DNA of 22,330 nt from CAZAPV01 sp964487195 (lineage in GTDB: Bacteria; Patescibacteriota; Patescibacteriia; SG8-24). Location of the stretch: contig CAZAPV010000011.1 in NCBI GenBank assembly GCA_964487195.1, forward strand, positions 1-22,330, written 5' to 3'. The notes under the pieces were generated by a model. It was not told the origin of the DNA, did no database searches, and saw nothing but the letters and a program-made list of their open reading frames with translations. Below are positions 1-7,387 of the stretch, piece by piece (the first letter of the stretch is position 1; every line of letters starts with the position of its first letter). A program made the translations under genes and the position numbers.

Positions 1-2
1 GC

Positions 3-140
3 GGCCCCGTCGACTACGCGGCCGGCGCAACCCAGAAGGGCGAAGCACACTTCGTCGCGACCGATGTGCGGTTGAGGAGGGGTGGGGTGACGACGGAATC
101 GTCCGAGCAAAAACCTCCGCAACCTGCTACGCTGCAATAG
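3..140 (+). CDS. C-terminal tail of a protein cut by the window edge; possibly cold-shock-like
   Basis: An open frame enters from the left edge and stops at TAG 138-140, giving 45 residues. The segment KGEAHFVATDVRLRR, followed by a Pro/Gln-rich tail, loosely resembles the last strand of a cold-shock domain, where a KG-x-A-x-x-V pattern is usual. Codon third positions are GC-rich early in the frame, as in the neighbouring genes. The fragment is too short for a firm assignment, and the frame could be chance. Its end overlaps the putative gap -10 box. Confidence 0.3.
   Translation, partial: GPVDYAAGATQKGEAHFVATDVRLRRGGVTTESSEQKPPQPATLQ
125..133 (+). promoter_or_regulatory. Putative extended -10 promoter of gap
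   Basis: TGC followed by TACGCT forms an extended -10 about 33 nt before the gap ATG. No convincing -35 box lies 17 nt upstream (GAGCAA). The predicted leader is about 27 nt, and no Shine-Dalgarno site is visible in it. Confidence 0.35.
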
Positions 141-166
141 AAGATTCATTTACGTTTCCATCGTTT

Positions 167-1192
167 ATGTCCGTCCGCGTCGCGATCAACGGTTTCGGCC
201 GCATCGGCCGTAACACCTTCAAGGCTTCGTTCGGCCGCCTCAAACATCTGGAGTTCGTCGCGGTGAACGATCTCACCGACACGAAAACGCTCGCGCATCT
301 GCTGAAGCACGACACCAGCTACGGGCTGTACGAACATGACGTTTCGTTCGACGAAAAAAATCTGATCGTGGATGGCAAGAAGATCCGCGTGTACGCCGAG
401 AAAGATCCGACCAAGCTCCCGTGGAAGGACGAGAAGATCGACGTCGTGCTCGAGTGCACCGGCCGCTTCACCGACGCCGCTGGCGCGGGGCAGCATCTCA
501 CCGCGGGCGCCAAGCGCGTGATCATCTCCGCGCCGGCGAAGGGCGGCAGCGTGCCGACGCACGTACTCGGCGTGAATCCCGAAGGCGCGGGCGAGCCGAC
601 GATCATCAATAACGCATCCTGCACCACGAACTGCATCGCGCCGGTCGCGGCGATCATGCACGACGTTTTCGGCGTGAAGAAAGCGCTGATGACGACGACG
701 CACGGCTATACCGCGGAGCAGAATCTTGTGGACGGTCCGCCGCCGGGCGGCAAATCCAACGATCTGCGCCGCGCGCGCGCCGCGGCCGCGAACATCATCC
801 CGACGTCGACCGGCGCCGCCATCGCGGTCACCGAAGCGATTCCGGAACTGAAAGGGCTGTTCGACGGGATGGCGGTGCGCGTTCCCGTGCCGGTCGTGTC
901 GCTTTCTGATTTCACGTTCCTCCTCGCCAAGAACGTCACCGTTGAGGAGGTCAACGACGCGTTCCGCAAAGCCGCGAAAAATCCGCGCTGGAAAGGGATC
1001 CTCGCGGTGAACGAGGAACCGCTCGTGTCGTCCGATTTCGTCGGCAACACGTATTCCTCGATCGTGGATCTTCCGCTCACCAAAGTGGTGGACGGCGATT
1101 TCGTCAAAGTGGTCGCGTGGTACGACAACGAATGGGGGTACTCCTGCCGGCTTGGCGAGATGGCGGAACTTGTCGGAAAATCATTGAAATAA
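167..1192 (+). CDS. gap: Glyceraldehyde-3-phosphate dehydrogenase, NAD-type
   Basis: This cytosolic enzyme oxidises and phosphorylates glyceraldehyde-3-phosphate to 1,3-bisphosphoglycerate, reducing NAD+. The 341-residue length is normal for the family. The Rossmann motif INGFGRIGR is at residues 7-15. NDLTD at 34-38 is the form usually linked with NAD rather than NADP preference. The active site SCTTNC is at 151-156, with catalytic Cys152 and partner His179. The C-terminal WYDNEWGYS is typical. ATG 167 is chosen because the family signature starts immediately after it. The NADH dehydrogenase gene follows after only 3 nt, so the two are almost certainly co-transcribed. pgk, eno and gpmI follow in the same direction. 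Function is secure from the motifs; cofactor preference is inferred. Confidence 0.97.
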   Translation: MSVRVAINGFGRIGRNTFKASFGRLKHLEFVAVNDLTDTKTLAHLLKHDTSYGLYEHDVSFDEKNLIVDGKKIRVYAEKDPTKLPWKDEKIDVVLECTGRFTDAAGAGQHLTAGAKRVIISAPAKGGSVPTHVLGVNPEGAGEPTIINNASCTTNCIAPVAAIMHDVFGVKKALMTTTHGYTAEQNLVDGPPPGGKSNDLRRARAAAANIIPTSTGAAIAVTEAIPELKGLFDGMAVRVPVPVVSLSDFTFLLAKNVTVEEVNDAFRKAAKNPRWKGILAVNEEPLVSSDFVGNTYSSIVDLPLTKVVDGDFVKVVAWYDNEWGYSCRLGEMAELVGKSLK

Positions 1193-1195
1193 CCG

Positions 1196-2500
1196 ATGCC
1201 AAGGCAATCCATCGTCATTCTCGGCGCCGGTTTCGGCGGACTCGCGGCGGCCCGTGAACTCGCGCGCCGCGGCGGCGAGCATGCGGTGACGGTGATCGAT
1301 CGTTCGCCGTTCCACGTGTTCACGCCGCTCCTGTACGAAGTGGCAGCCGGTTTCATCGAACATGAGAACGTCGGGAGCGCGAAACTGCTGCGCGCCGGCG
1401 TCAGTCTGAACAACGCCGACCTGCTCACGCGGTGCGGATGCAATTTCGTTGAAGGGGAGATCGAAGGGATCGATTGGGACGAGCGCCGCGTGCTCGTGCG
1501 CGGGAAGCCGGCGGTCGCGTTCGACGCGCTCGTCGTGGCGCTCGGCGCGGAGACGAATTTTTACGGGGTCGCCGGGATGGCCGAGAAGGCGTATACGCTC
1601 AAAAGCGTGAAGGACGCGGACCGGCTGCGCCAGCGGATCCACAATCTGCTCCACATGCGCGAGAGCGGCACGCGCGGCCGGCTGAACGTCATGATCGTCG
1701 GCGCCGGCGCGACCGGCGTTGAACTGTCTGCCGAACTGACGATGTTCATGCGCCGGCACATGCTGCGCGGCCATCTGAAACCGGAAGATTTTTCGATCAC
1801 GCTCGTCGAAGCGACGGCGCGCATTCTGGGCGCGATGGATCCGGGGATCTCCGCGTTCGCGCTCGAACGTCTCCACAATCTCGGCGTCGCCGTGCATCTT
1901 GACTCCGCGGTGAAAGAAGTGATGGACGGCAAGGCGGTGCTCGTGCCGCGCGCGTGCAAGCCGGGCGAGACGGTCGATCAGCTGGTGTGCGATTTCAAGC
2001 ACCGCGGTTCGATGACGGTCGACGCCGATATCGTCGTCTGGACCGCGGGAATTCGCGGCAGCGCCGCGCTCGAAAAACTCGGACTCGCGCTTGACCCGCG
2101 CGGCAAGCGCATCGAGGTCGGTCCGAATCTGGAAGCGAAAGACCGGCCGAACGTGTTCGCAATAGGTGACGCGGCGCTCCTCGTCGATCCGCGCGCCAAA
2201 CGGCCGGTGCCGTGGCTCGCGCAATCCGCGATGACGATGGGCGAGACCATCGCGCGCACCGTCGTGGCGCGGGCGGCGGGCGGACCGGACGCGGCGTATC
2301 CGTTCCGGCGCTATCCGGTGATCGTCCCGCTCGGCGGCAAATACGCGGTCGCGAACGTCGCCGGGATGACGTTCAAAGGCCGCGCCGCATGGCTGCTCAA
2401 AGAAGCGGCGAACCTCCGCTATTTTTTGACGATCCTCCCGTTCATCTCCGCGATCCGCCACTGGTGGCGGGGGGCGATGATATATTCGAAGAACGATTAA
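1196..2500 (+). CDS. ndh: Type II NADH dehydrogenase (NDH-2), FAD-dependent
   Basis: A two-dinucleotide-fold flavoprotein of 434 residues that would transfer electrons from NADH to a quinone or other acceptor without pumping protons. The FAD-binding motif GAGFGG is at 10-15, with the acidic residue D35 closing the fold. The NADH-binding motif GAGATG is at 169-174, with E205 after the following strand. VFAIGDAA at 320-327 contacts FAD, followed by a PWLAQSA segment. The tail (about 400-428) is hydrophobic and aromatic, including RYFLTILPF and HWWRG, consistent with the membrane-binding region of NDH-2. The gene starts 3 nt after gap, without a Shine-Dalgarno site, and pgk follows. The placement suggests it reoxidises NADH made by GAPDH. 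The natural electron acceptor cannot be read from the sequence; a sulfide:quinone reductase or ferredoxin-NADP reductase-like role is less likely. Confidence 0.85.
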   Translation: MPRQSIVILGAGFGGLAAARELARRGGEHAVTVIDRSPFHVFTPLLYEVAAGFIEHENVGSAKLLRAGVSLNNADLLTRCGCNFVEGEIEGIDWDERRVLVRGKPAVAFDALVVALGAETNFYGVAGMAEKAYTLKSVKDADRLRQRIHNLLHMRESGTRGRLNVMIVGAGATGVELSAELTMFMRRHMLRGHLKPEDFSITLVEATARILGAMDPGISAFALERLHNLGVAVHLDSAVKEVMDGKAVLVPRACKPGETVDQLVCDFKHRGSMTVDADIVVWTAGIRGSAALEKLGLALDPRGKRIEVGPNLEAKDRPNVFAIGDAALLVDPRAKRPVPWLAQSAMTMGETIARTVVARAAGGPDAAYPFRRYPVIVPLGGKYAVANVAGMTFKGRAAWLLKEAANLRYFLTILPFISAIRHWWRGAMIYSKND

Positions 2501-2501
2501 G

Positions 2502-2510
2502 TGGTATACT
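2502..2510 (+). promoter_or_regulatory. Extended -10 promoter of pgk, predicted leaderless
   Basis: TGG followed by TATACT at 2505-2510 is a strong extended -10. It lies just after the NADH dehydrogenase stop codon and exactly 6 nt before the pgk ATG at 2517. Transcription would therefore begin at or next to the start codon. No good -35 is visible, which an extended -10 can tolerate. Confidence 0.55.
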
Positions 2511-2516
2511 TCACGC

Positions 2517-3704
2517 ATGAAGCCGCGGACGTTGTCGCAACTTAAAACGTCGAAGGGGATGCGCATTTTGGTGCGCGTCGATTTCAACGTGCCGGTCGGC
2601 GCGAAAGGGAAGATCGATAAGGACGGCGACGAACGGATCAAGGCGGCACTGCCGACGATTATCCGCCTGCGCAAAGCCGGTGCGAAACTGATCCTCGTCT
2701 CCCATTTGGGGCGGCCGGACGGCCGTCAAAAGAAATATTCGCTCGCGCCGGTCGCGAAGCATCTCGGATACCTGCTCGGCGCGGCCGTGTCGTTCATCGA
2801 CGATCGGATCGACGATGACGAGAAGGTGGAGAAAAAACTCGCCGCGCTGCGCAACGGCGGCGTCGCGATGCTCGAGAACATCCGGTTTTACAAAGGAGAG
2901 GAACAGAACAGCGTTTTCCTCGCGCGGCGGCTCGCGTCGCTCGCGGACGTTTTCGTCGATGACGCGTTCGCCGTCGCGCACCGCAGCCACGCGTCGAACG
3001 TCGGCGTCGCGAAACTGCTGCCGAGCTACGCGGGGCTGCTGTTCGAGAAAGAGGTCGAAAATCTCGGTGCGGTACTCGGAAAACCGAAACGGCCGTTCGC
3101 GGTGCTCCTCGGCGGCGCGAAAATTTCGACGAAGCTCCCGACGCTCAAACACCTGCTCGAGATCGCCGACGCAGTGTTCGTCGGCGGCGGGCTCGCGAAC
3201 ACGTTTTTCAGGGCGAGGGGGTATTCGACCGGCAAATCGCTGGTGTCGCCGGCCGATGTCCGTCTCGCGAAATCGCTCCTGAAGAAGAAAAAATTGTCAT
3301 TGCCGGTTGATCTCCTCGTCGCCGACAACCTGACGGAGCGCGCGGACGTGCGCGTGTGCGCGCCGGATGACGTCAAAAGGAACGAGTATGTCGTCGACGT
3401 CGGTCCGCGGACGGTACTTTCGTGGGCGCTCGAATTGAAGAAGGCGAAAACGATCGTCTGGAACGGGCCGGTCGGGCTGTTCGAGGTCAAGAAGTTCAGC
3501 CACGGTTCGGTGAGTCTCGGCCGCGTCATCGCCGCGCGATCGAGCGGCAAGTCGTACGGCGTCGTCGGCGGCGGCGAAACAGTGCAGTGCTTGGAGCGTA
3601 CCGGGATGGCCGAGTACGTCGATCACGTGTCCACGGGCGGCGGCGCGATGCTCGATTTTCTCGCCGGCAAGCCGCTTCCTGCGCTGCATGCGTTAATGAA
3701 ATGA
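2517..3704 (+). CDS. pgk: Phosphoglycerate kinase
   Basis: This enzyme transfers the acyl phosphate of 1,3-bisphosphoglycerate to ADP, the first ATP-yielding step of lower glycolysis. The 395 residues match the single-chain bacterial enzyme. RVDFNVP is at 20-26, SHLGRP at 62-67, and DDAFAVAHRSHAS lies in the N-domain substrate site. GGAKISTKL opens the nucleotide domain, and the GGGET phosphate-binding loop is at 351-355. The start is fixed by MKPRTLSQL immediately before the conserved core and by the promoter 6 nt upstream. The next gene begins 13 nt after the stop, so pgk probably heads a second transcript within the glycolytic cluster, covering the SIMPL gene, eno and gpmI, in addition to read-through from gap. 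Confidence 0.97.
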   Translation: MKPRTLSQLKTSKGMRILVRVDFNVPVGAKGKIDKDGDERIKAALPTIIRLRKAGAKLILVSHLGRPDGRQKKYSLAPVAKHLGYLLGAAVSFIDDRIDDDEKVEKKLAALRNGGVAMLENIRFYKGEEQNSVFLARRLASLADVFVDDAFAVAHRSHASNVGVAKLLPSYAGLLFEKEVENLGAVLGKPKRPFAVLLGGAKISTKLPTLKHLLEIADAVFVGGGLANTFFRARGYSTGKSLVSPADVRLAKSLLKKKKLSLPVDLLVADNLTERADVRVCAPDDVKRNEYVVDVGPRTVLSWALELKKAKTIVWNGPVGLFEVKKFSHGSVSLGRVIAARSSGKSYGVVGGGETVQCLERTGMAEYVDHVSTGGGAMLDFLAGKPLPALHALMK

Positions 3705-3717
3705 GGAATAATTTTTT

Positions 3718-4506
3718 ATGAAAGACCATATGGAAAAAGAAGAGATGTGGGGCGGCTGGCATGGCAGAGGGAAACTGCTGTGCGTCTGTCTCGTGCTGCT
3801 GATGCTCGCGGTCTGGCTCGGATTCAAGGCGAGGAACGCCGCGCGCGAGTACAATTACATCGGCGTGCCGATTGAGCGCAACACGATCGTCGTCTCCGGC
3901 GAAGGAAAAGTGGTCGCGGTGCCGGACGTCGCGAGCGTCGATCTCGGGATGACCGTCGAGAAACCGACGGTGGCGGACGCGCAGCAGGAGAACACGAAAG
4001 CGATGAACGCGCTCATCGACGCGCTCAAGCAGATGGGCATCGACAGCAAGGACATCCAGACGACGGCGTACTCCGTGTCGCCGAACTACGACTGGGTCGA
4101 CGGCAAACAGCGGCTGCGCAGCTACAGCGTGATGCAGAACGTGCACGTAAAAATCCGCAAACTGGAGATCGTGAGCAACGTGCTCGGCAAGGCGGGCGAA
4201 CTCGGATTGAATCAGATCGGCGGTATCGCGTTCACCGTGGACGATCCGGAGAATCTGAAGACGCAGGCGCGCGCGAAAGCGATCGAGAACGCCAAGGCGA
4301 AGGCGCAGGCGCTCGGCGACGCCGCGGGCGTATCGCTCCGCCGCATCGTCGACATCCAGGAATCGCAGCCCGGGCAGACCCCGCCGCCGATTTTCTACGC
4401 GAAAGCCGAAGGACTCGGCGGCGCGATGGCGGTGCCGGCGCCGACGGTCGAAGCGGGGAGCAACGAAATCATCGTCGACGTGAACCTGACGTACGAGATT
4501 GACTGA
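3718..4506 (+). CDS. Membrane-anchored SIMPL (DUF541) domain protein
   Basis: This 262-residue protein has a short charged N-terminus, one hydrophobic anchor at about 20-36 (LLCVCLVLLMLAVWLGF) and a SIMPL domain from about 55 to the end. VVSGEGKVVAVPDVASV opens the domain and is its hallmark, followed by a helix rich in Ala/Gln/Asn and the YSVSPNYDW segment. The C-terminal half repeats the alpha/beta pattern (ARAKAIENAKAKAQAL, then a strand ending NLTYEID). Family members are periplasmic or surface oligomers of poorly defined function; some relate to oxidative stress or kinase-linked signalling. A GAGGA site overlapping the pgk stop at 3703-3707 gives a plausible ribosome-binding site. Eno follows after 8 nt, so the protein is embedded in the glycolytic operon; no mechanistic link is evident. 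Confidence 0.85.
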   Translation: MKDHMEKEEMWGGWHGRGKLLCVCLVLLMLAVWLGFKARNAAREYNYIGVPIERNTIVVSGEGKVVAVPDVASVDLGMTVEKPTVADAQQENTKAMNALIDALKQMGIDSKDIQTTAYSVSPNYDWVDGKQRLRSYSVMQNVHVKIRKLEIVSNVLGKAGELGLNQIGGIAFTVDDPENLKTQARAKAIENAKAKAQALGDAAGVSLRRIVDIQESQPGQTPPPIFYAKAEGLGGAMAVPAPTVEAGSNEIIVDVNLTYEID

Positions 4507-4514
4507 TCGAACCG

Positions 4515-5768
4515 ATGCCAAAAATCATCGACATCCGAGCGCGGGAAATCCTCGATTCCCGCGGCAACCCTACGGTTGAAGTGCGCGTAGAGGCGGAAGG
4601 CGGCGTTCTCGCGAAGGCCGCCGTCCCTTCGGGCGCCTCGACCGGCGCGCATGAGGCGCTCGAACTGCGCGACGGGGATCCGAAGCGCTACGGGGGGCTC
4701 GGCGTTTTGCGCGCCGTCGCGAACGTGAACGAGACGCTCCGGAAGAAGCTCGTCGGGATGGATGTCGCGGCGCAGCGAAGGATCGACGACGCCATGCTCG
4801 CGGCGGACGGCACGGAGAACAAATCGCGCCTCGGCGCGAACGCCATCCTCGGCGTGTCGCTCGCGGTCGCCCGCGCAGCCGCGGCGAGCCAGCACCTTCC
4901 GCTCTACGCATCGCTGCGCGCGGCGTTCGGCGTCAAAAAACCGCCCGCGATGCCGCTCCCGATGATGAACATCATGAACGGGGGGCGCCACGCGGATTTC
5001 GCGATCGACATCCAGGAATGCATGGTCATCCCGAAGCTTCCGACGTTCCGCGAACGGGTCCGCGCCGGATCCGAAACGTTCCACGCGCTCGGCCGCATCC
5101 TGAAGAAAAAGGGATTCGTGACGACGGTCGGCGACGAGGGCGGCTACGCGCCCAAGCTCGCGGCGAACGAGAAAGCGTTCGCGCTGATCATCGACGCGAT
5201 CGAGGACGCCGGCTACGCTCCCGGCAAGGACGTGATGCTCGGCGCCGACGTCGCGGCGTCCGAATTCTATGACGAGAAGAAGGATCGTTACGTCATGCGC
5301 GTCGACAAAAAAACGCTCACCGGCGGCCAGCTCACCGCCGTCTACGAAGGATGGCTGAAGAAATACCCGCTGATGCTGCTCGAAGACGGGCTCGCCGAGG
5401 ACGACTGGGAGAACTGGACCGCGCTCACCGCGAAGCTCGGGAAGAAATTGACGCTGATCGGCGACGACATCTTCGTGACGAACGTGCGCAGGATCGAGCA
5501 GGGAATCAGCCATCGCGTCGCGAACGCGGTGCTCATCAAGGTGAACCAGATCGGCTCGCTTTCCGAAACGATGGACGCGATTTTTTTGGCGCAGAAGCAC
5601 GGCTACAAGATCGCGATCTCGCATCGTTCCGGCGAAACCGCGGACACGTTCATCGCGGACCTCGCCGTCGCCGTCGGCGCCGACTTCATCAAGACCGGCA
5701 GTCTTTCGCGGAGCGAGCGGCTGGAAAAATACAACCGGCTGATGGAGATCGAGGAAGAACTCGGGTAA
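4515..5768 (+). CDS. eno: Enolase (phosphopyruvate hydratase)
   Basis: This enzyme dehydrates 2-phosphoglycerate to phosphoenolpyruvate. The 417 residues are slightly shorter than the usual 425-435. All key residues are visible: the mobile loop SGASTGAHEALELRD at 39-53, Glu168, catalytic acid Glu208 in GDEGG, metal ligands Asp245, Glu290 and Asp317, and catalytic base Lys342. The signature SHRSGETADTFIADLAV follows at 369-385. The usual HADNN after NGG is HADFA here, a mild variation. The protein ends at EIEEELG, so the short C-terminal tail that binds RNase E in some proteobacteria is absent. The gene starts 8 nt after the SIMPL gene without a Shine-Dalgarno site and is followed 9 nt later by gpmI, so it is operonic. 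Confidence 0.97.
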   Translation: MPKIIDIRAREILDSRGNPTVEVRVEAEGGVLAKAAVPSGASTGAHEALELRDGDPKRYGGLGVLRAVANVNETLRKKLVGMDVAAQRRIDDAMLAADGTENKSRLGANAILGVSLAVARAAAASQHLPLYASLRAAFGVKKPPAMPLPMMNIMNGGRHADFAIDIQECMVIPKLPTFRERVRAGSETFHALGRILKKKGFVTTVGDEGGYAPKLAANEKAFALIIDAIEDAGYAPGKDVMLGADVAASEFYDEKKDRYVMRVDKKTLTGGQLTAVYEGWLKKYPLMLLEDGLAEDDWENWTALTAKLGKKLTLIGDDIFVTNVRRIEQGISHRVANAVLIKVNQIGSLSETMDAIFLAQKHGYKIAISHRSGETADTFIADLAVAVGADFIKTGSLSRSERLEKYNRLMEIEEELG

Positions 5769-5777
5769 CCATTCACC

Positions 5778-7385
5778 ATGCCAAAAAAACAGACAAAAGC
5801 ATCGGCTGATACGCCGCGGCCCAAACCGCTCGTGCTCGCGATTCTCGACGGGTGGGGCGTCGCGCCGCCCGGCGAGGGCAATCCGGTCGAAGCCGCGGCG
5901 ACGCCGGTCATGGACGAACTCGCGGCATCGTTTCCGACCGTCACGATACGCGCGTCCGGCGAAGCGGCAGGGCTTTCGTGGGGCGAGATGGGCAACTCCG
6001 AAGTCGGCCATCTGACGATCGGCGCCGGCAAGGTGTTTTACCAGTCGTTTCCGCGCATCCAGCTCGCGATTCAGAGCGGGGAATTTTTCAAGAACGCGAC
6101 GTTTCTCCGCGCGGCGCAGCATGCGAAGAAAAACAAATCCACGTTCCACATCCTCGGCATTTTGAGTCCGGGCAACGTCCACGGTTCCGACGAACATATC
6201 TACGCGCTGCTCGCGTTCGCGAAACAGCAGGGGCTGAAGGACGTCGTCGTCCATCCGATCCTGGACGGCCGCGACACGATCTACAACACCGGGATCGAGT
6301 TCGTTCGCACGCTCGAAAAGAAAATCCGCGAGATCGGGGTCGGCCGCATCGGCACGATCGCCGGCCGCTACTACGCGATGGACCGCGACAGCCGCTGGGA
6401 CCGCATCCAGAAGGCGTACGACGCGATGATCGGCGCGGGCGAAAAAATCGCGGAAGATCCGATCAACGCGATCGAGGAATCGTACGCGGCGAAAGTGTAT
6501 GACGAGGAGTTCCCGCCGACGATGATCGTGAAGGATGGCGCGCCGATCGGACCGGTCAAAGACGGCGACGCGGTGGTGTTTTCGAATTTCCGTCCGGACC
6601 GCGCGCGGCAGCTCACGCAGGCGTTCACGATACCGTCGTTCTCGAAGTTTCCCCGCAAGGCGGTCAAGGACCTTTTGTTCGTCACCATGATGGAGTACGA
6701 GAAAGGGACGCCGGCGGTGGTCGCGTTTCCGCCCGAGACGATCAGCACCTGTCTCGCGAAGGTGCTCGCGGACGCCGGAATGACGCAGCTGCACATCGCC
6801 GAGACCGAAAAGTACGCGCACGTCACCTTCTTCCTGAACGGGATGCGGGAGGACGAATATCCGAAGGAGGACCGCGTGATCATCCCGTCCCCGAAGGTGT
6901 CCTCGTACGAGAAGACGCCGGAGATGTCGGCGGCGAAGATCGGCGATCGCATCGTCAAGGAGATCCACGCCGGGAAGTACGACGTCATCATCGCGAATTT
7001 CGCCAACGTCGACATGGTCGGCCACACCGGCGATTTCGCCGCGACGAAGCAGGCGGCCGAGGCGATCGACGCGGAGCTCGGCAAAATCGCGCAGGCCGCC
7101 CTCGCGGTCGGCGGGGCGGTCGTGATCACTGCGGATCACGGCAACGGCGAGGAGGTGTTGAATCTTCAGACCGGCGCGCTCGACAAAGAGCACAGCACGA
7201 ATCCGGTGCCGCTCATCGTCATCGGTGAAAAGTGGCGCGGACGCGCGTCCCCGTCCGGCGAAGCGGTCGGCGGCGATCTCTCGCTCATGCCGCCGGTCGG
7301 GATGCTTGCGGACGTCGCGCCGACGATCCTGAAAATACTCGACGTCAAACAGCCGAAAGAGATGGCCGGGAGTCCGCTCATCTAG
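5778..7385 (+). CDS. gpmI: 2,3-bisphosphoglycerate-independent phosphoglycerate mutase
   Basis: This enzyme interconverts 3- and 2-phosphoglycerate, linking pgk to eno. It belongs to the metal-dependent alkaline phosphatase superfamily, and 535 residues is near the usual 510-550. Metal ligand Asp24 sits in LDGWG, and nucleophile Ser74 in GNSEVGHL. Substrate-binding residues lie in LDGRDT, AGRYYAMDRD (Arg197, Arg203), FRPDRAR (272, 275) and EKYAHVT (Lys345). Further metal ligands are in NVDMVGHTG (Asp412, His416), TADHGN (Asp453, His454) and His472. One oddity is that the usual SDGGVHSH loop reads SPGNVHGSDEH at 130-140; the key His135 is kept but its surroundings differ. The start follows eno by 9 nt, and the Lys-rich first 14 residues are probably a disordered extension. 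Confidence 0.95.
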   Translation: MPKKQTKASADTPRPKPLVLAILDGWGVAPPGEGNPVEAAATPVMDELAASFPTVTIRASGEAAGLSWGEMGNSEVGHLTIGAGKVFYQSFPRIQLAIQSGEFFKNATFLRAAQHAKKNKSTFHILGILSPGNVHGSDEHIYALLAFAKQQGLKDVVVHPILDGRDTIYNTGIEFVRTLEKKIREIGVGRIGTIAGRYYAMDRDSRWDRIQKAYDAMIGAGEKIAEDPINAIEESYAAKVYDEEFPPTMIVKDGAPIGPVKDGDAVVFSNFRPDRARQLTQAFTIPSFSKFPRKAVKDLLFVTMMEYEKGTPAVVAFPPETISTCLAKVLADAGMTQLHIAETEKYAHVTFFLNGMREDEYPKEDRVIIPSPKVSSYEKTPEMSAAKIGDRIVKEIHAGKYDVIIANFANVDMVGHTGDFAATKQAAEAIDAELGKIAQAALAVGGAVVITADHGNGEEVLNLQTGALDKEHSTNPVPLIVIGEKWRGRASPSGEAVGGDLSLMPPVGMLADVAPTILKILDVKQPKEMAGSPLI

Positions 7386-7387
7386 GT

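Noticed and set aside
1181..2674. A 497-codon minus-strand open frame
   Set aside because: It mirrors the NADH dehydrogenase gene and shows the same Arg/Asp/His-rich composition, with no domain motifs.
7232..7387. GTG start extending the prepilin gene upstream by 52 codons
   Set aside because: It would overlap gpmI and bury the prepilin leader, which must be N-terminal. ATG 7388 puts the cleavage site at residue 8.
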